Shown piece after piece: positions 52,433 through 60,649 of a stretch of 64,000 bases of DNA; within the stretch, counting starts at the first letter, position 1; the number at the start of each line of letters is the position of its first letter. The stretch is from Sphingobium sp. (GTDB lineage: Bacteria; Pseudomonadota; Alphaproteobacteria; Sphingomonadales; Sphingomonadaceae), in NCBI GenBank assembly GCA_023266575.1, contig JAHFPV010000013.1:1-64000 (forward strand). Reading direction: 5' to 3'. The notes below the pieces were generated by a model. That model worked only from the letters and a program-made list of their open reading frames with translations, did not search any database and had not been told where the DNA came from. The position numbers and the translations under genes are program-made.

Positions 52433-52468
52433 TTCCCTCTTGATATAATCACACTATAATGTGATATA
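52419..52468 (+). promoter_or_regulatory. ribB promoter with repeated TGTGAT operator half-sites
   Basis: ATCACA-CTATAA-TGTGAT (52448-52465) is a perfect inverted repeat; another TGTGAT lies at 52428-52433, 32 bp upstream of the second, next to ACCACA. Two perfect TATAAT boxes (52444-52449 and 52455-52460) sit in it, one inside the palindrome spacer. A repressor bound here would cover the promoter. It overlaps the ribE stop codon. Confidence 0.6.
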
Positions 52469-52504
52469 CGGCCCATCCCGGCGATCGGGAAGGAGTCGTT
52501 TGCC

Positions 52505-53788
52505 ATGTCCTCTGCCCTTATAGATACCGTCCGCAGCCTCATCACCGATGGCGGCATGTCGCGATCCGGCCTGGCCCGTGCGGCGGGTCTGCACGCCAAT
52601 TCGCTGCGCAAGCTGGGCGAGGGGGACTGGAACCCGACCGCCGACACGCTGGGCAAGCTGGAAGCCTATCTGCTCAAGCGCGAGGGCGGCACTGCGCTCG
52701 CCAGCCCCGAAGAAATTATCAACGAAGCCCGCAACGGCCGCATGTTCATCCTGGTCGATGATGAAGATCGCGAGAATGAAGGCGATCTGGTCATCCCGGC
52801 GCAGATGGCGACCCCCGACGCGATCAATTTCATGGCCACCCATGGCCGGGGCCTCATCTGCCTGGCGCTGACCAAGGACCGGGTCGATAAGTTGGGCCTG
52901 GGCCTGATGAGCCGCAATAACGGCACCCGGCATGAAACCGCTTTCACCGTGTCGATCGAGGCGCGCGAGGGGGTGACCACCGGCATCAGCGCGGCTGACC
53001 GCGCCCGCACCATTTCCGTCGCGATCGACGGGTCGAAGGGCAAGGCGGATATCGTGACGCCCGGCCATGTCTTTCCGCTGGTGGCCAAGGATGGCGGCGT
53101 GCTGGTGCGCACGGGCCATACCGAAGCGGCCGTGGACGTGGCGCGGCTTGCCGGGCTCAACCCGTCTGGCGTCATCTGCGAAGTGATGAAGGATGACGGC
53201 ACGATGGCGCGCCTTGACGACCTCATCCCCTTTGCCGCCAAGCACAAGATGAAGATCGGCACGATCCGCGACCTGATCGCCTATCGCCGCCGCCATGACC
53301 ATATCGTCGAACGCCGCGCGGAATCGGTGTTTCAAAGCCAGTGGGGCGGCGACTGGAAGGCGATGAGTTTCTACAACAAGGCGACCCAGACCGAGCAGCT
53401 TGTGTTGCAGAAGGGGCATGTGACATCCGACCAGCCGACACTGGTTCGGATGCATCAACTATCGTTGCTGGATGATGTTTATGGCGCGATGGGCAAGCGT
53501 TCGGGCCTGTTATCCAAATCTATGGAGATTATTGCGCAGGAAGGAGCGGGCTTGATTGTTGTCCTGACAGTTCCAACGCCCGAAAACTTCGTTACCCGCA
53601 TTCTGGAACATCATGCCGGACGCCCAGGCAGTGGCATGGATGAATTGCGCGACTATGGCGTGGGCGCACAAATCCTTGCCGAACTGGGCGTGCATGACAT
53701 GGTCCTGCTGACCAACAGCCATCACAGTCTGATCGCGCTTGACGGCTATGACCTGGCCGTGGTTGGGCAGCGTCCGATCGAGCTGTAA
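52505..53788 (+). CDS. ribB: HTH-RibB fusion with degenerate GTP cyclohydrolase II domain
   Basis: 427 residues. Residues about 5-58 are a Cro/XRE-like HTH ([22 protein letters not shown]), which is not part of ordinary RibB. Residues 66-265 are dihydroxybutanone phosphate synthase: [16 protein letters not shown] (84-99), [43 protein letters not shown] (185-215). Residues about 270-427 are RibA-like in layout, but the CxxGDxxxSxxCxC zinc site reads [21 protein letters not shown], with no Cys in the whole domain, so GTP cyclohydrolase activity is very unlikely. A strong SD (GGAAGGAG) precedes the ATG. A true RibA must be encoded elsewhere. Confidence 0.92.
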   Translation: MSSALIDTVRSLITDGGMSRSGLARAAGLHANSLRKLGEGDWNPTADTLGKLEAYLLKREGGTALASPEEIINEARNGRMFILVDDEDRENEGDLVIPAQMATPDAINFMATHGRGLICLALTKDRVDKLGLGLMSRNNGTRHETAFTVSIEAREGVTTGISAADRARTISVAIDGSKGKADIVTPGHVFPLVAKDGGVLVRTGHTEAAVDVARLAGLNPSGVICEVMKDDGTMARLDDLIPFAAKHKMKIGTIRDLIAYRRRHDHIVERRAESVFQSQWGGDWKAMSFYNKATQTEQLVLQKGHVTSDQPTLVRMHQLSLLDDVYGAMGKRSGLLSKSMEIIAQEGAGLIVVLTVPTPENFVTRILEHHAGRPGSGMDELRDYGVGAQILAELGVHDMVLLTNSHHSLIALDGYDLAVVGQRPIEL

Positions 53789-53798
53789 AGGATTTATC

Positions 53799-54221
53799 AT
53801 GGCCAAATTCCTGATCGTCGAAGCGCGTTTCTACGACCATCTCAACGACCTGCTGATCGAGGGCGCGAAAGCCGCGCTCGATGACGCCGGGCATAAATAT
53901 GAGGTGGTGACGGTGCCGGGCGCACTGGAAATCCCCGGCGCCATAGCTCTGGCGGCCGAAAGCGGCCGCTATGACGGCTTCATCGCCATCGGCGTGGTGA
54001 TCCGCGGCGAAACCTATCATTTCGAAGTCGTGTCGAACGAAAGCGCGCGCGGCCTGATGGCGCTCAGCATGGACGCGATCGCGATCGGCAACGGCATTTT
54101 GACGGTGGAGAATGAAGCGCAGGCGCTGACTCGCGCCAAGCCGACAGAAAAGGACAAGGGCGGCGAAGCGGCCAAGGCGGCCATCGCCATGCTGGCCCTG
54201 CGCGAAAGGTTCGGGGCGTAA
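53799..54221 (+). CDS. ribH: 6,7-dimethyl-8-ribityllumazine synthase
   Basis: 140 residues. [15 protein letters not shown] and [26 protein letters not shown] are the RibH active-site segments. It joins the RibB butanone product to the pyrimidine. AAAGGA lies 10 bases before the ATG and only 10 bp separate it from the ribB stop. A terminator follows. Confidence 0.95.
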   Translation: MAKFLIVEARFYDHLNDLLIEGAKAALDDAGHKYEVVTVPGALEIPGAIALAAESGRYDGFIAIGVVIRGETYHFEVVSNESARGLMALSMDAIAIGNGILTVENEAQALTRAKPTEKDKGGEAAKAAIAMLALRERFGA

Positions 54222-54230
54222 GAGACGAAC

Positions 54231-54258
54231 AATCCTCCCCTGCAAGGGGAGGATTTTA
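54231..54258 (+). terminator. Terminator after ribH (family C-like sequence)
   Basis: AATCCTCCCC (54231-54240) pairs with GGGGAGGATT (54246-54255), then T's. The arms resemble the ends of family C elements. Confidence 0.78.
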
Positions 54259-54286
54259 AGTAGAGCGCCGGAAAACTCGGAAAGCA

Positions 54287-54379
54287 CCCGTCATTCCTGC
54301 GCAGGCGGGAACCCATGTCTCGTTACGCGGCTGGATTGGCGGCGGCACGTTGGGTCCCCGCTTTCGCGGGGATGACGGG
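54287..54379. repeat. Palindromic intergenic repeat, family B copy 2
   Basis: CCCGTCATTCCTGCGCAGGCG at the left, CCCGCTTTCGCGGGGATGACGGG at the right; longer than copy 1, with an unpaired middle. It separates ribH and the Old Yellow Enzyme gene. Confidence 0.75.
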
Positions 54380-54387
54380 TAATGTGG

Positions 54388-55482
54388 TTACGCCGTGACG
54401 CGTTGTTCGGCCAGTGCCGGATAGTTGGTATAGCCATCCTCGCCCGGACCATACCAGGTCTCCATACCCTTGATCGGGTTCAAAGGCGCATCGCTGCCCA
54501 GCCGTTCCACCAGGTCGGGATTGGCGATGAAGGGGCGGCCAAAGCTGATCGCGTCGGCAAGGCCGCTGTCCAGGTCTGCCTGCGCCCGTTGCTTGTCATA
54601 ATCGCTGTTCAGGATCAGCGGCCCCTTGAAATGCTGGCGGATCAGCGGCGACTGGCGCGGCACCTCGGTCGCGCCGAACGTGCCGTCCGGTCCCGGCTCA
54701 CGCAGTTCGAGCGAGGCGATGCCGATCGCGTTCAGTACTTCCGCCGCATGGGCGAACAGCGGCCCAGGATTGCTGTCATTCACGCCCTGCGCATCGCCAT
54801 TGGGCGACAGGCGCACCGACACCTTGTCCGCGCCGATCGCATCGGCCACCGCCTGCGTGACTTCGGCCAACAACCGCACACGGTTTTCGATGCTGCCGCC
54901 ATATTGGTCGGTGCGAAAATTGGCGTTGTCGCGCAGGAACTGGTCGATGAGATAGCCATTTGCGGCGTGGATCTGCACCCCGTCAAACCCGGCGCGGATC
55001 GCATTGTGCGCGGCGGTGACATAAGTGTCGATCAGGCCGGGAATCTCTTCTGTCGCCAACGGCCGGGCGGTCTCGAACGGCGCTTTGCCTTCATAGGTAT
55101 GGGCGTCACCCGCCGTTGCGGTCGCGCTGGATGACACCGGCTGCTCGCCGGTCACGCTCGAATGGACCTGCCGCCCCATATGCCAGAGCTGGACGATGAT
55201 CCGCCCGCCCGCCTCATGCACGGCTTGCGTCACTGGCTGCCAGGCGACGACCTGTTCGTCCGACCAGATGCCCGGCGCATAGGGCCAGCCCAGCCCCTGG
55301 CGCGAAATGCCGGTCGCTTCGGTGATGATCAGGCCCGCGCCGGCGCGCTGGCGGTAATAGTCGACCATGATCGGCGTCGGCACATGGTCACGAGTCGCAC
55401 GGCCACGGGTCAGCGGCGCCATGATGGCGCGGTTGGGAGCGGTGATGGCGCCGATCTGGACAGGCTTGAACAGGCTAGACAT
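54388..55482 (-). CDS. Old Yellow Enzyme family flavin ene-reductase (NemA-like)
   Basis: 364 residues. ATEATGISRQGLGWPYAPGIW opens the FMN barrel, with LWHMGRQVHSSVTG, the HAANGYLIDQFLRDNANFRTDQYGGSIENRVRLL block and FGRPFIANPDLVERL. HAAN carries the His-Asn pair that binds the substrate. It reduces activated C=C bonds of enones, or nitro groups in the NemA sub-branch, using NAD(P)H. AAAGGGAGA precedes the ATG. A palindrome lies 20-34 bases upstream. Confidence 0.94.
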   Translation of the reverse strand: MSSLFKPVQIGAITAPNRAIMAPLTRGRATRDHVPTPIMVDYYRQRAGAGLIITEATGISRQGLGWPYAPGIWSDEQVVAWQPVTQAVHEAGGRIIVQLWHMGRQVHSSVTGEQPVSSSATATAGDAHTYEGKAPFETARPLATEEIPGLIDTYVTAAHNAIRAGFDGVQIHAANGYLIDQFLRDNANFRTDQYGGSIENRVRLLAEVTQAVADAIGADKVSVRLSPNGDAQGVNDSNPGPLFAHAAEVLNAIGIASLELREPGPDGTFGATEVPRQSPLIRQHFKGPLILNSDYDKQRAQADLDSGLADAISFGRPFIANPDLVERLGSDAPLNPIKGMETWYGPGEDGYTNYPALAEQRVTA

Positions 55483-55501
55483 GAAATCTCCCTTTATCAA
55501 A

Positions 55502-55516
55502 GTTGCAAATTGCAAC
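55502..55516. promoter_or_regulatory. Operator-like palindrome between OYE and EamA genes
   Basis: GTTGCAA-A-TTGCAAC, a perfect 7-bp inverted repeat around one base. The genes diverge here, so one repressor could control both. A GTTGCA core also occurs upstream of tonB and near 20.2 kb. Confidence 0.5.
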
Positions 55517-55551
55517 GGGACTTGATGCTGAAAGCCAGCTAGGGAGCCGCC

Positions 55552-56433
55552 ATGGCCAGTTCAACCCCTACCATGCGCGCGGATATTCCCAAATTCGCAT
55601 TTCCTGCCCTGATATTGGCAAATCTCATCCTGCCGCTCGGCCCGGTCTTGGTACGGCTGGCCGATGTCGGGCCGGTGGCGGCGGCTTTCTGGCGGCTGAC
55701 GCTGGCCCTGCCTTTCCTCATCCTGCTGGCGCTGCCGGGGCTGCGCCGCACCGCGCCGACGATCCGCGAATGGGGCGCGCTGGTCTGGTCCGGGTTGTTC
55801 TTCGCCGCCGATCTGGCCGCCTGGCATATCGGCATCCTCTACACCAAAGTCACCAACGCCACCATATTCGGCAATATGAGCGGGCTGATGCTGCCGATCT
55901 GGGGGCTGGTCATACTGCGCCAGCGGCCAAAGCGGATGCAGGCAATCGCGCTCACTCTGGCGGCAGCAGGCGCAGCGGTGATGATGGGGGGCAGCTATGA
56001 ACTCTCGCCCCGCTACCTCCATGGCGACCTGCTCTGCCTGCTCGCAGGCGCGCTCTATACCGGCTATCTGCTGATCGTGCAGGGGGTGCGCGGGCGGCTG
56101 GACAGCTGGTCGGTGCTGGCGATCTCCAGCGTGGCTAGCGCGCCGCCGCTCTTGCTGTGCGCGCTGTGGCTGGGGGAGCGGATCATGCCCGGTGACTGGA
56201 CCCCGCTGGTGGTGCTTGCGCTGACCAGCCAGCTGATCGGGCAGGGGCTGCTCACCTATGCGATCGGCTGGTTCACCCCGCTGGTGCTGGGCCTCAGCCT
56301 GCTGTTGCAACCCGCCGTCTCCGCCGTGCTGGGCTGGATGCTGTTTGGCGAATGGCTGAGCGTCACCGATATGATTGGGACGATGGCGGTTGCCATTGCG
56401 CTGGTGCTTGTGCGGCTGCCCTCGCGTGCCTAG
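55552..56433 (+). CDS. EamA/DMT-superfamily transporter
   Basis: 293 residues with about ten helices in two EamA halves; ILLALPGLRRTAPTIREWGALVWSGLFFAADLAAWHIGILYT and GQGLLTYAIGWFTPLVLGLSLLLQPAVSAVLGWMLFGEWL are the repeat signatures. Likely metabolite exporter. CTAGGGAGCC precedes the ATG. Divergent from the OYE gene. Confidence 0.9.
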   Translation: MASSTPTMRADIPKFAFPALILANLILPLGPVLVRLADVGPVAAAFWRLTLALPFLILLALPGLRRTAPTIREWGALVWSGLFFAADLAAWHIGILYTKVTNATIFGNMSGLMLPIWGLVILRQRPKRMQAIALTLAAAGAAVMMGGSYELSPRYLHGDLLCLLAGALYTGYLLIVQGVRGRLDSWSVLAISSVASAPPLLLCALWLGERIMPGDWTPLVVLALTSQLIGQGLLTYAIGWFTPLVLGLSLLLQPAVSAVLGWMLFGEWLSVTDMIGTMAVAIALVLVRLPSRA

Positions 56434-56442
56434 ATTGGGCTT

Positions 56443-57105
56443 ATGAGCGACATTGCCGACATGACCCTTGATGAAATCCGCGCCCTGCTGGCGCCTGTGA
56501 TGGCGCGCCATGCTGCCTTTGATGGCTGGCGCAAGGAAGCCGTCGCGATGGCGGCGGCGGAAAAGGGCGTCGATCCAGATATTGCCGCGCTCGCCTTTGC
56601 CGATGGGCCGGTCGACATGATCGACGCCTGGTTCGCCAGCATCGATACGCGGATGCTGGATGCGCTACCGCCCGAAACGCTCGACGCGCTGTCGATCCGG
56701 CGCAGGATCATCGCGCTGGTGGAGGCGCGGCTCAACCTGCTAGCGCCCGACCGCGAAGCGCTGCGCCGCGCCATCGCCATCCTTGCCATGCCGACCAATG
56801 CAGCGCGCGCGACCCGGCTGGGCTGGCGCGCGGCCGACGTCATGTGGCGCGCGGCGGGCGACAATGCCACCGACCTTGCCCATTATACCAAGCGGATGAC
56901 GCTGGCCGGGGTCTATGCCGCCACGCTGCTGGTGTTCGTCGATGACGAGAGCGACGGCCATGCCGACAGCCGCGCCTTCCTCGCTCGGCGGATCGAGGGC
57001 GTCATGCGCTTCGAAAAGTTCAAGGCACAGGTCAAGGGTGTGGGCGGCGGCGAGCGGCTCAGCCTCGCGCGTTTCATCGGGCGGCTGCGCTACCCGGCGA
57101 TATGA
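56443..57105 (+). CDS. COQ9 family ubiquinone-biosynthesis protein
   Basis: 220 residues. The TetR-like COQ9 fold: MTLDEIRALLAPVMARHAAFDGWRKEAVAMAAAEKG, AILAMPTNAARATRLGWRAADVMWRAAGDNATDLAHYTKRMTLAGVYAATLLVFVDDESDG. COQ9 binds lipids and assists the Coq7 hydroxylase in mitochondria and Alphaproteobacteria. It follows the EamA gene after 9 bp. Confidence 0.92.
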   Translation: MSDIADMTLDEIRALLAPVMARHAAFDGWRKEAVAMAAAEKGVDPDIAALAFADGPVDMIDAWFASIDTRMLDALPPETLDALSIRRRIIALVEARLNLLAPDREALRRAIAILAMPTNAARATRLGWRAADVMWRAAGDNATDLAHYTKRMTLAGVYAATLLVFVDDESDGHADSRAFLARRIEGVMRFEKFKAQVKGVGGGERLSLARFIGRLRYPAI

Positions 57106-57194
57106 TCTGCCGCGCCGGACGCCATTTCCTTCTGGTCTTTCCTAATCGGTATTGATAGTCACTTGCAGCAATTGCCCTGTGAGTATCCATTCCC

Positions 57195-57449
57195 GTGCGC
57201 CTGACCGAACTGCCCCTGCGCCAGCCTGCCTTTGTTGACCTGATCGACTGGTCCGTCCTGTCCCCGTCGGAAGGCCAGCGGCTGCGCGAATTTGGCCTGT
57301 GCGAAGGGGCGAGTGTCGAGGCGCTGCACCATGGCGGCCTGTGGGGCAAGGGACCGATCGCCTGCAAGGTGGGCCGCATGACCATCGCCATGCGCCGCAA
57401 CCACGCCGCCGCCGTGACCGTCCGTACCGGACCGGACGCCGCGCCATGA
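57195..57449 (+). CDS. feoA: Ferrous iron transport protein A
   Basis: 84 residues, GTG start. An SH3-like fold: SEGQRLREFGLCEGASVEALHHGGLWGKGPIACKVGRMTIAMRRNHAAAVTV. It probably regulates FeoB by binding its G domain. Overlaps feoB by 4 bases. No convincing Fur box could be fixed upstream. Confidence 0.92.
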   Translation: MRLTELPLRQPAFVDLIDWSVLSPSEGQRLREFGLCEGASVEALHHGGLWGKGPIACKVGRMTIAMRRNHAAAVTVRTGPDAAP

Positions 57450-59308
57450 GCGTGCTGCCGCTTGTCGCGCTGGTCGGCAATCCCAATGCTGGCAAGAGCG
57501 CGCTGTTCAACGCGCTGACCGGTGCGCGGCAGAAGCTGGGCAATTATCCCGGCGTCACGGTGGAGCGCAAGGCGGGACGGCTGGCGCTGGCCGATGGTCG
57601 GCCGGTCGAACTGGTCGATCTGCCCGGCACCTACAGCCTCAACGCCGCCAGCCCCGATGAACAGGTGACGCGCGACGTCGTGATGGGAAGGCAGGCGGGC
57701 GAAAGGCGGCCCGATGCGCTGGTGATCGTGGTCGATGCGTCCAATCTCGACAATCATCTGCGATTCGCGCTGGAACTGATCGCGCTGGGCCTGCCGACGA
57801 TCGTGGCGCTCAACATGGTGGACCTTGCCACCCGCGACGGGCTGGAACTGGACGCCGCCGTGCTGGCGCGCGAACTGGGCGTGCCGGTGATCGCGACCGT
57901 GGCGGTGCGCAAGCGCGGGCTTGACCATCTGCGCGAAGAATTGGGCGGCCTGCTGGACAGCGCCGCGCCTGAAGCCAAAACCCTGCCGCCGGAACGCGAT
58001 TTTGATGCGGTGCGCGGCGAAGCCCGCCGCATCGCCCGCGCCGCCGTCGTGCGCGAAACCCCTTCGCGCCGCCTGACTGCCGCCGTCGATCGGGTGGCGT
58101 TGCATCCCGTGTTCGGGCTGCTGCTGCTGCTTGGCTTGCTGTTCGTCATGTTTCAGGCGGTCTATGCCTGGTCCGAAGCGCCGATCGCCATGATCGAGGG
58201 GCTGGCCGAAGCCGCCGCTACCGCCGCGCGCGACGCACTGCCCGACGGGATGCTGCGATCCTTCCTGGTCGATGGCGTCATCAATGGGGTGGGGTCGGTG
58301 GTGGTGTTCCTGCCTCAGATTCTCATCCTCTTCTTCTTCATCCTGATGCTGGAGGCGACCGGCTATATGGTCCGCGCCGCCTTCCTGATGGATGGGATCA
58401 TGGCGAAGGTCGGCCTGTCCGGCCGTGCCTTCATTCCTTTGCTCTCCTCCTTCGCCTGCGCGATTCCGGGCATCATGGCGACGCGCACGATCGCGGACCC
58501 CAAGGACCGGTTGACGACGATCCTGATTGCGCCGCTGATGACCTGTTCGGCGCGGCTGCCGGTCTATGCCGTCATCATTGGCGCCTTCATCCCCGCGCGC
58601 GACGTGCTGCCGGGTGTCGGCCTGCAGGGTTTCGTCCTCTTCTGCCTCTACGTTGCGGGTATCATCGGCGCGATGCTGGTGGCTTTGATCCTGCGCATGA
58701 CCGTGACCAAGGGTGCCAGCGGCGGTTTCCTGATGGAAATGCCCAAATATCAGTGGCCCCGGCCGCAGGATATATTGCTCGGCCTGTGGCAGCGCGCGGT
58801 CATTTTCCTCAAGCGCGCCGGCACCATCATCTTCACCTCCACCGTGATCCTGTGGGTGCTGCTTTCCTATCCCAAGCCACCGGAAGGCAGCGCCGTCAGC
58901 CAGGTCGATTATTCGATCGCGGGGCGGATAGCAGGCGGCCTCAACGTCATATTGGAGCCGATCGGCTTCAACCGCGACATCTCGCTGGCGCTGATCCCGG
59001 CGATGGCGGCGCGCGAAGTCGCCGTCTCGGCGCTCGCCACCGTCTATTCGATCGACGCGGGCGATGACGAGGCGCTGCTGGAACGCAGCCTTGGCGACCG
59101 GCTGAAAGACCAGTGGCCACTACCCACCGCGCTGGCGTTTCTGGCATGGTTCATCTTCGCGCCCCAGTGCATCTCGACTATCGCGGTCACCCGGCGCGAA
59201 ACCAATGGCTGGAAATGGCCGATGTTCATGCTCGGCTATCTGTTCGTGCTGGCTTATGTCGCGGCGGGCCTGACCTTCTGGACCGCGACGGCATTGGGCC
59301 TCAGCTGA
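57446..59308 (+). CDS. feoB: Ferrous iron transporter B
   Basis: 620 residues. G-domain motifs: G1 GNPNAGKS (11-18), G3 DLPGTYSL (58-65), G4 NMVD. Then Gate motifs: AIPGIMATRTIADPKDRLTTILIAPLMTCSARLPVYAVI. It transports Fe2+ across the inner membrane. Shorter than E. coli FeoB, as common in Alphaproteobacteria; no FeoC gene follows. Confidence 0.95.
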   Translation: MSVLPLVALVGNPNAGKSALFNALTGARQKLGNYPGVTVERKAGRLALADGRPVELVDLPGTYSLNAASPDEQVTRDVVMGRQAGERRPDALVIVVDASNLDNHLRFALELIALGLPTIVALNMVDLATRDGLELDAAVLARELGVPVIATVAVRKRGLDHLREELGGLLDSAAPEAKTLPPERDFDAVRGEARRIARAAVVRETPSRRLTAAVDRVALHPVFGLLLLLGLLFVMFQAVYAWSEAPIAMIEGLAEAAATAARDALPDGMLRSFLVDGVINGVGSVVVFLPQILILFFFILMLEATGYMVRAAFLMDGIMAKVGLSGRAFIPLLSSFACAIPGIMATRTIADPKDRLTTILIAPLMTCSARLPVYAVIIGAFIPARDVLPGVGLQGFVLFCLYVAGIIGAMLVALILRMTVTKGASGGFLMEMPKYQWPRPQDILLGLWQRAVIFLKRAGTIIFTSTVILWVLLSYPKPPEGSAVSQVDYSIAGRIAGGLNVILEPIGFNRDISLALIPAMAAREVAVSALATVYSIDAGDDEALLERSLGDRLKDQWPLPTALAFLAWFIFAPQCISTIAVTRRETNGWKWPMFMLGYLFVLAYVAAGLTFWTATALGLS

Positions 59309-59382
59309 ATTTGCGCCGGATCAAGGCGGGCGCTGCCATGACGGACTAAGCCGACCGGATAGTCCTTCCTTGGAAACCGGAT

Positions 59383-59955
59383 ATGGCCACAGCGCCCTTT
59401 CTCATTGCGATCTGGGCCTTATTGCTGACGCCCGGCCCGACCAATACGCTGATGGCGCTGGCAGGGGCGCAAGGCGGGTGGCGGTCCACACTGCGGCTGG
59501 TCCCGGCGGAACTGGCGGCCTATCTGCTGATCGTGCTGCCGGCCGCGTTGATCGGTGCCGATGCTATGGCCCAGTGGCCCGACCTGGCGCGCGTCCTGAA
59601 ACTCGGCGCGGCCTTGTGGATATTCTATCTTGCCATCATCCTGTGGCGGGTGCCGTCCGGCCATGTCGCGGCGCAGCCGGTCGGCATCGCTCGATTGTTC
59701 ATCACGACCCTGCTCAATCCCAAGGGGCTTGTGGTCGGGCTGGTCCTGTTGCCATCGCCGCATGATCCGCTGTTCGGCCCGCATCTGCTGCTGTTCGGCG
59801 CTTCGGTGATCCTGGCCGCCAGCGTGTGGGCAGGGTTGGGCGCGCAGGCGGGGCAGGGCGAAAGTGGCGGTGATGCACGCTGGCTGCGCCGTATCGCCGG
59901 GTCATGGCTGGCGCTGCTGTCGGGTGGTCTGGTGCTGGGAGCCATGACGCATTAA
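59383..59955 (+). CDS. LysE/RhtB-type small exporter
   Basis: 190 residues with about five to six helices. FLIAIWALLLTPGPTNTLMALAGAQGGW carries the conserved TPGP motif of the LysE superfamily, and ITTLLNPKGLVVGLVLLPS a conserved NPK motif. Likely exports amino acids or similar small solutes. SD is weak. Confidence 0.85.
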   Translation: MATAPFLIAIWALLLTPGPTNTLMALAGAQGGWRSTLRLVPAELAAYLLIVLPAALIGADAMAQWPDLARVLKLGAALWIFYLAIILWRVPSGHVAAQPVGIARLFITTLLNPKGLVVGLVLLPSPHDPLFGPHLLLFGASVILAASVWAGLGAQAGQGESGGDARWLRRIAGSWLALLSGGLVLGAMTH

Positions 59956-60028
59956 GCCGTCCCCCATGTCGCCGCTGGATTTGCCGCCGCGCGTCGCTAT
60001 AAAGGCCCGCTAATCTCTCGGAGGAATC

Positions 60029-60598
60029 ATGGCAGGCTCGGTCAACAAGGTCATTCTGGTCGGCAATCTGGGCGCCGATCCGGAGGTCAAGAGCTTCCAG
60101 AACGGCGGCAAAATCTGCAATTTGCGCATCGCCACGTCCGAAAGCTGGAAGGATCGCAATACGGGCGAGAAGAAGGAGCGCACCGAATGGCACACGGTTG
60201 TCATCGGCGGCGAAGGGCTGGTCGGCGTCGCCGAGCGGTTCCTGCGCAAAGGCTCCAAAATCTATATTGAGGGTCAGTTGCGCACCCGCAAATGGCAGGA
60301 CCAGAGCGGCAATGACCGCTATTCGACGGAAGTCATGGTGCAGGGTCCAGGCGCGGTCCTGACCATGCTGGACGGTGCGCCCGGTGGCGGCGGTCAGGGC
60401 GGCGGCGGTGGACGCTCGCAGCAGGGCGTCAGCGACTGGGGCGCATCGTCGGGCGGCTATGATGATTTTGGCGGCGGCAATAGCGGCGGCGGCTTTGGCG
60501 GCGGGCGTTCTTCGGGCGGCGGCGCATCGAGCGGGGGCCGCGGCAGCGCAGGCAGCCCCAATTTCGACAATGATCTGGACGATGAAGTACCGTTCTGA
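60029..60598 (+). CDS. ssb: Single-stranded DNA-binding protein
   Basis: 189 residues. OB fold: [58 protein letters not shown]; then a long Gly/Ser-rich disordered tail and the acidic tip [10 protein letters not shown] that recruits replication proteins. CTCGGAGGAATC provides a perfect SD. A strong bidirectional terminator follows. Confidence 0.97.
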   Translation: MAGSVNKVILVGNLGADPEVKSFQNGGKICNLRIATSESWKDRNTGEKKERTEWHTVVIGGEGLVGVAERFLRKGSKIYIEGQLRTRKWQDQSGNDRYSTEVMVQGPGAVLTMLDGAPGGGGQGGGGGRSQQGVSDWGASSGGYDDFGGGNSGGGFGGGRSSGGGASSGGRGSAGSPNFDNDLDDEVPF

Positions 60599-60617
60599 TC
60601 GGCACGATGCGTTTTAC

Positions 60618-60648
60618 AAAAAGGGGCGGTGGAAACCGCCCCTTTTTT
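60618..60648. terminator. Bidirectional terminator between ssb and galU
   Basis: AAAAAGGGGCGGT (60618-60630) and ACCGCCCCTTTTT (60635-60647) form a 13-bp stem with a GGAA loop and runs on both sides. Confidence 0.92.
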
Positions 60649-60649
60649 A

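Noticed and set aside
57131-57160. Fur box before feoA
   Set aside because: A TTGATAGTCACTTGC-like stretch is present but too far from any consensus to call.
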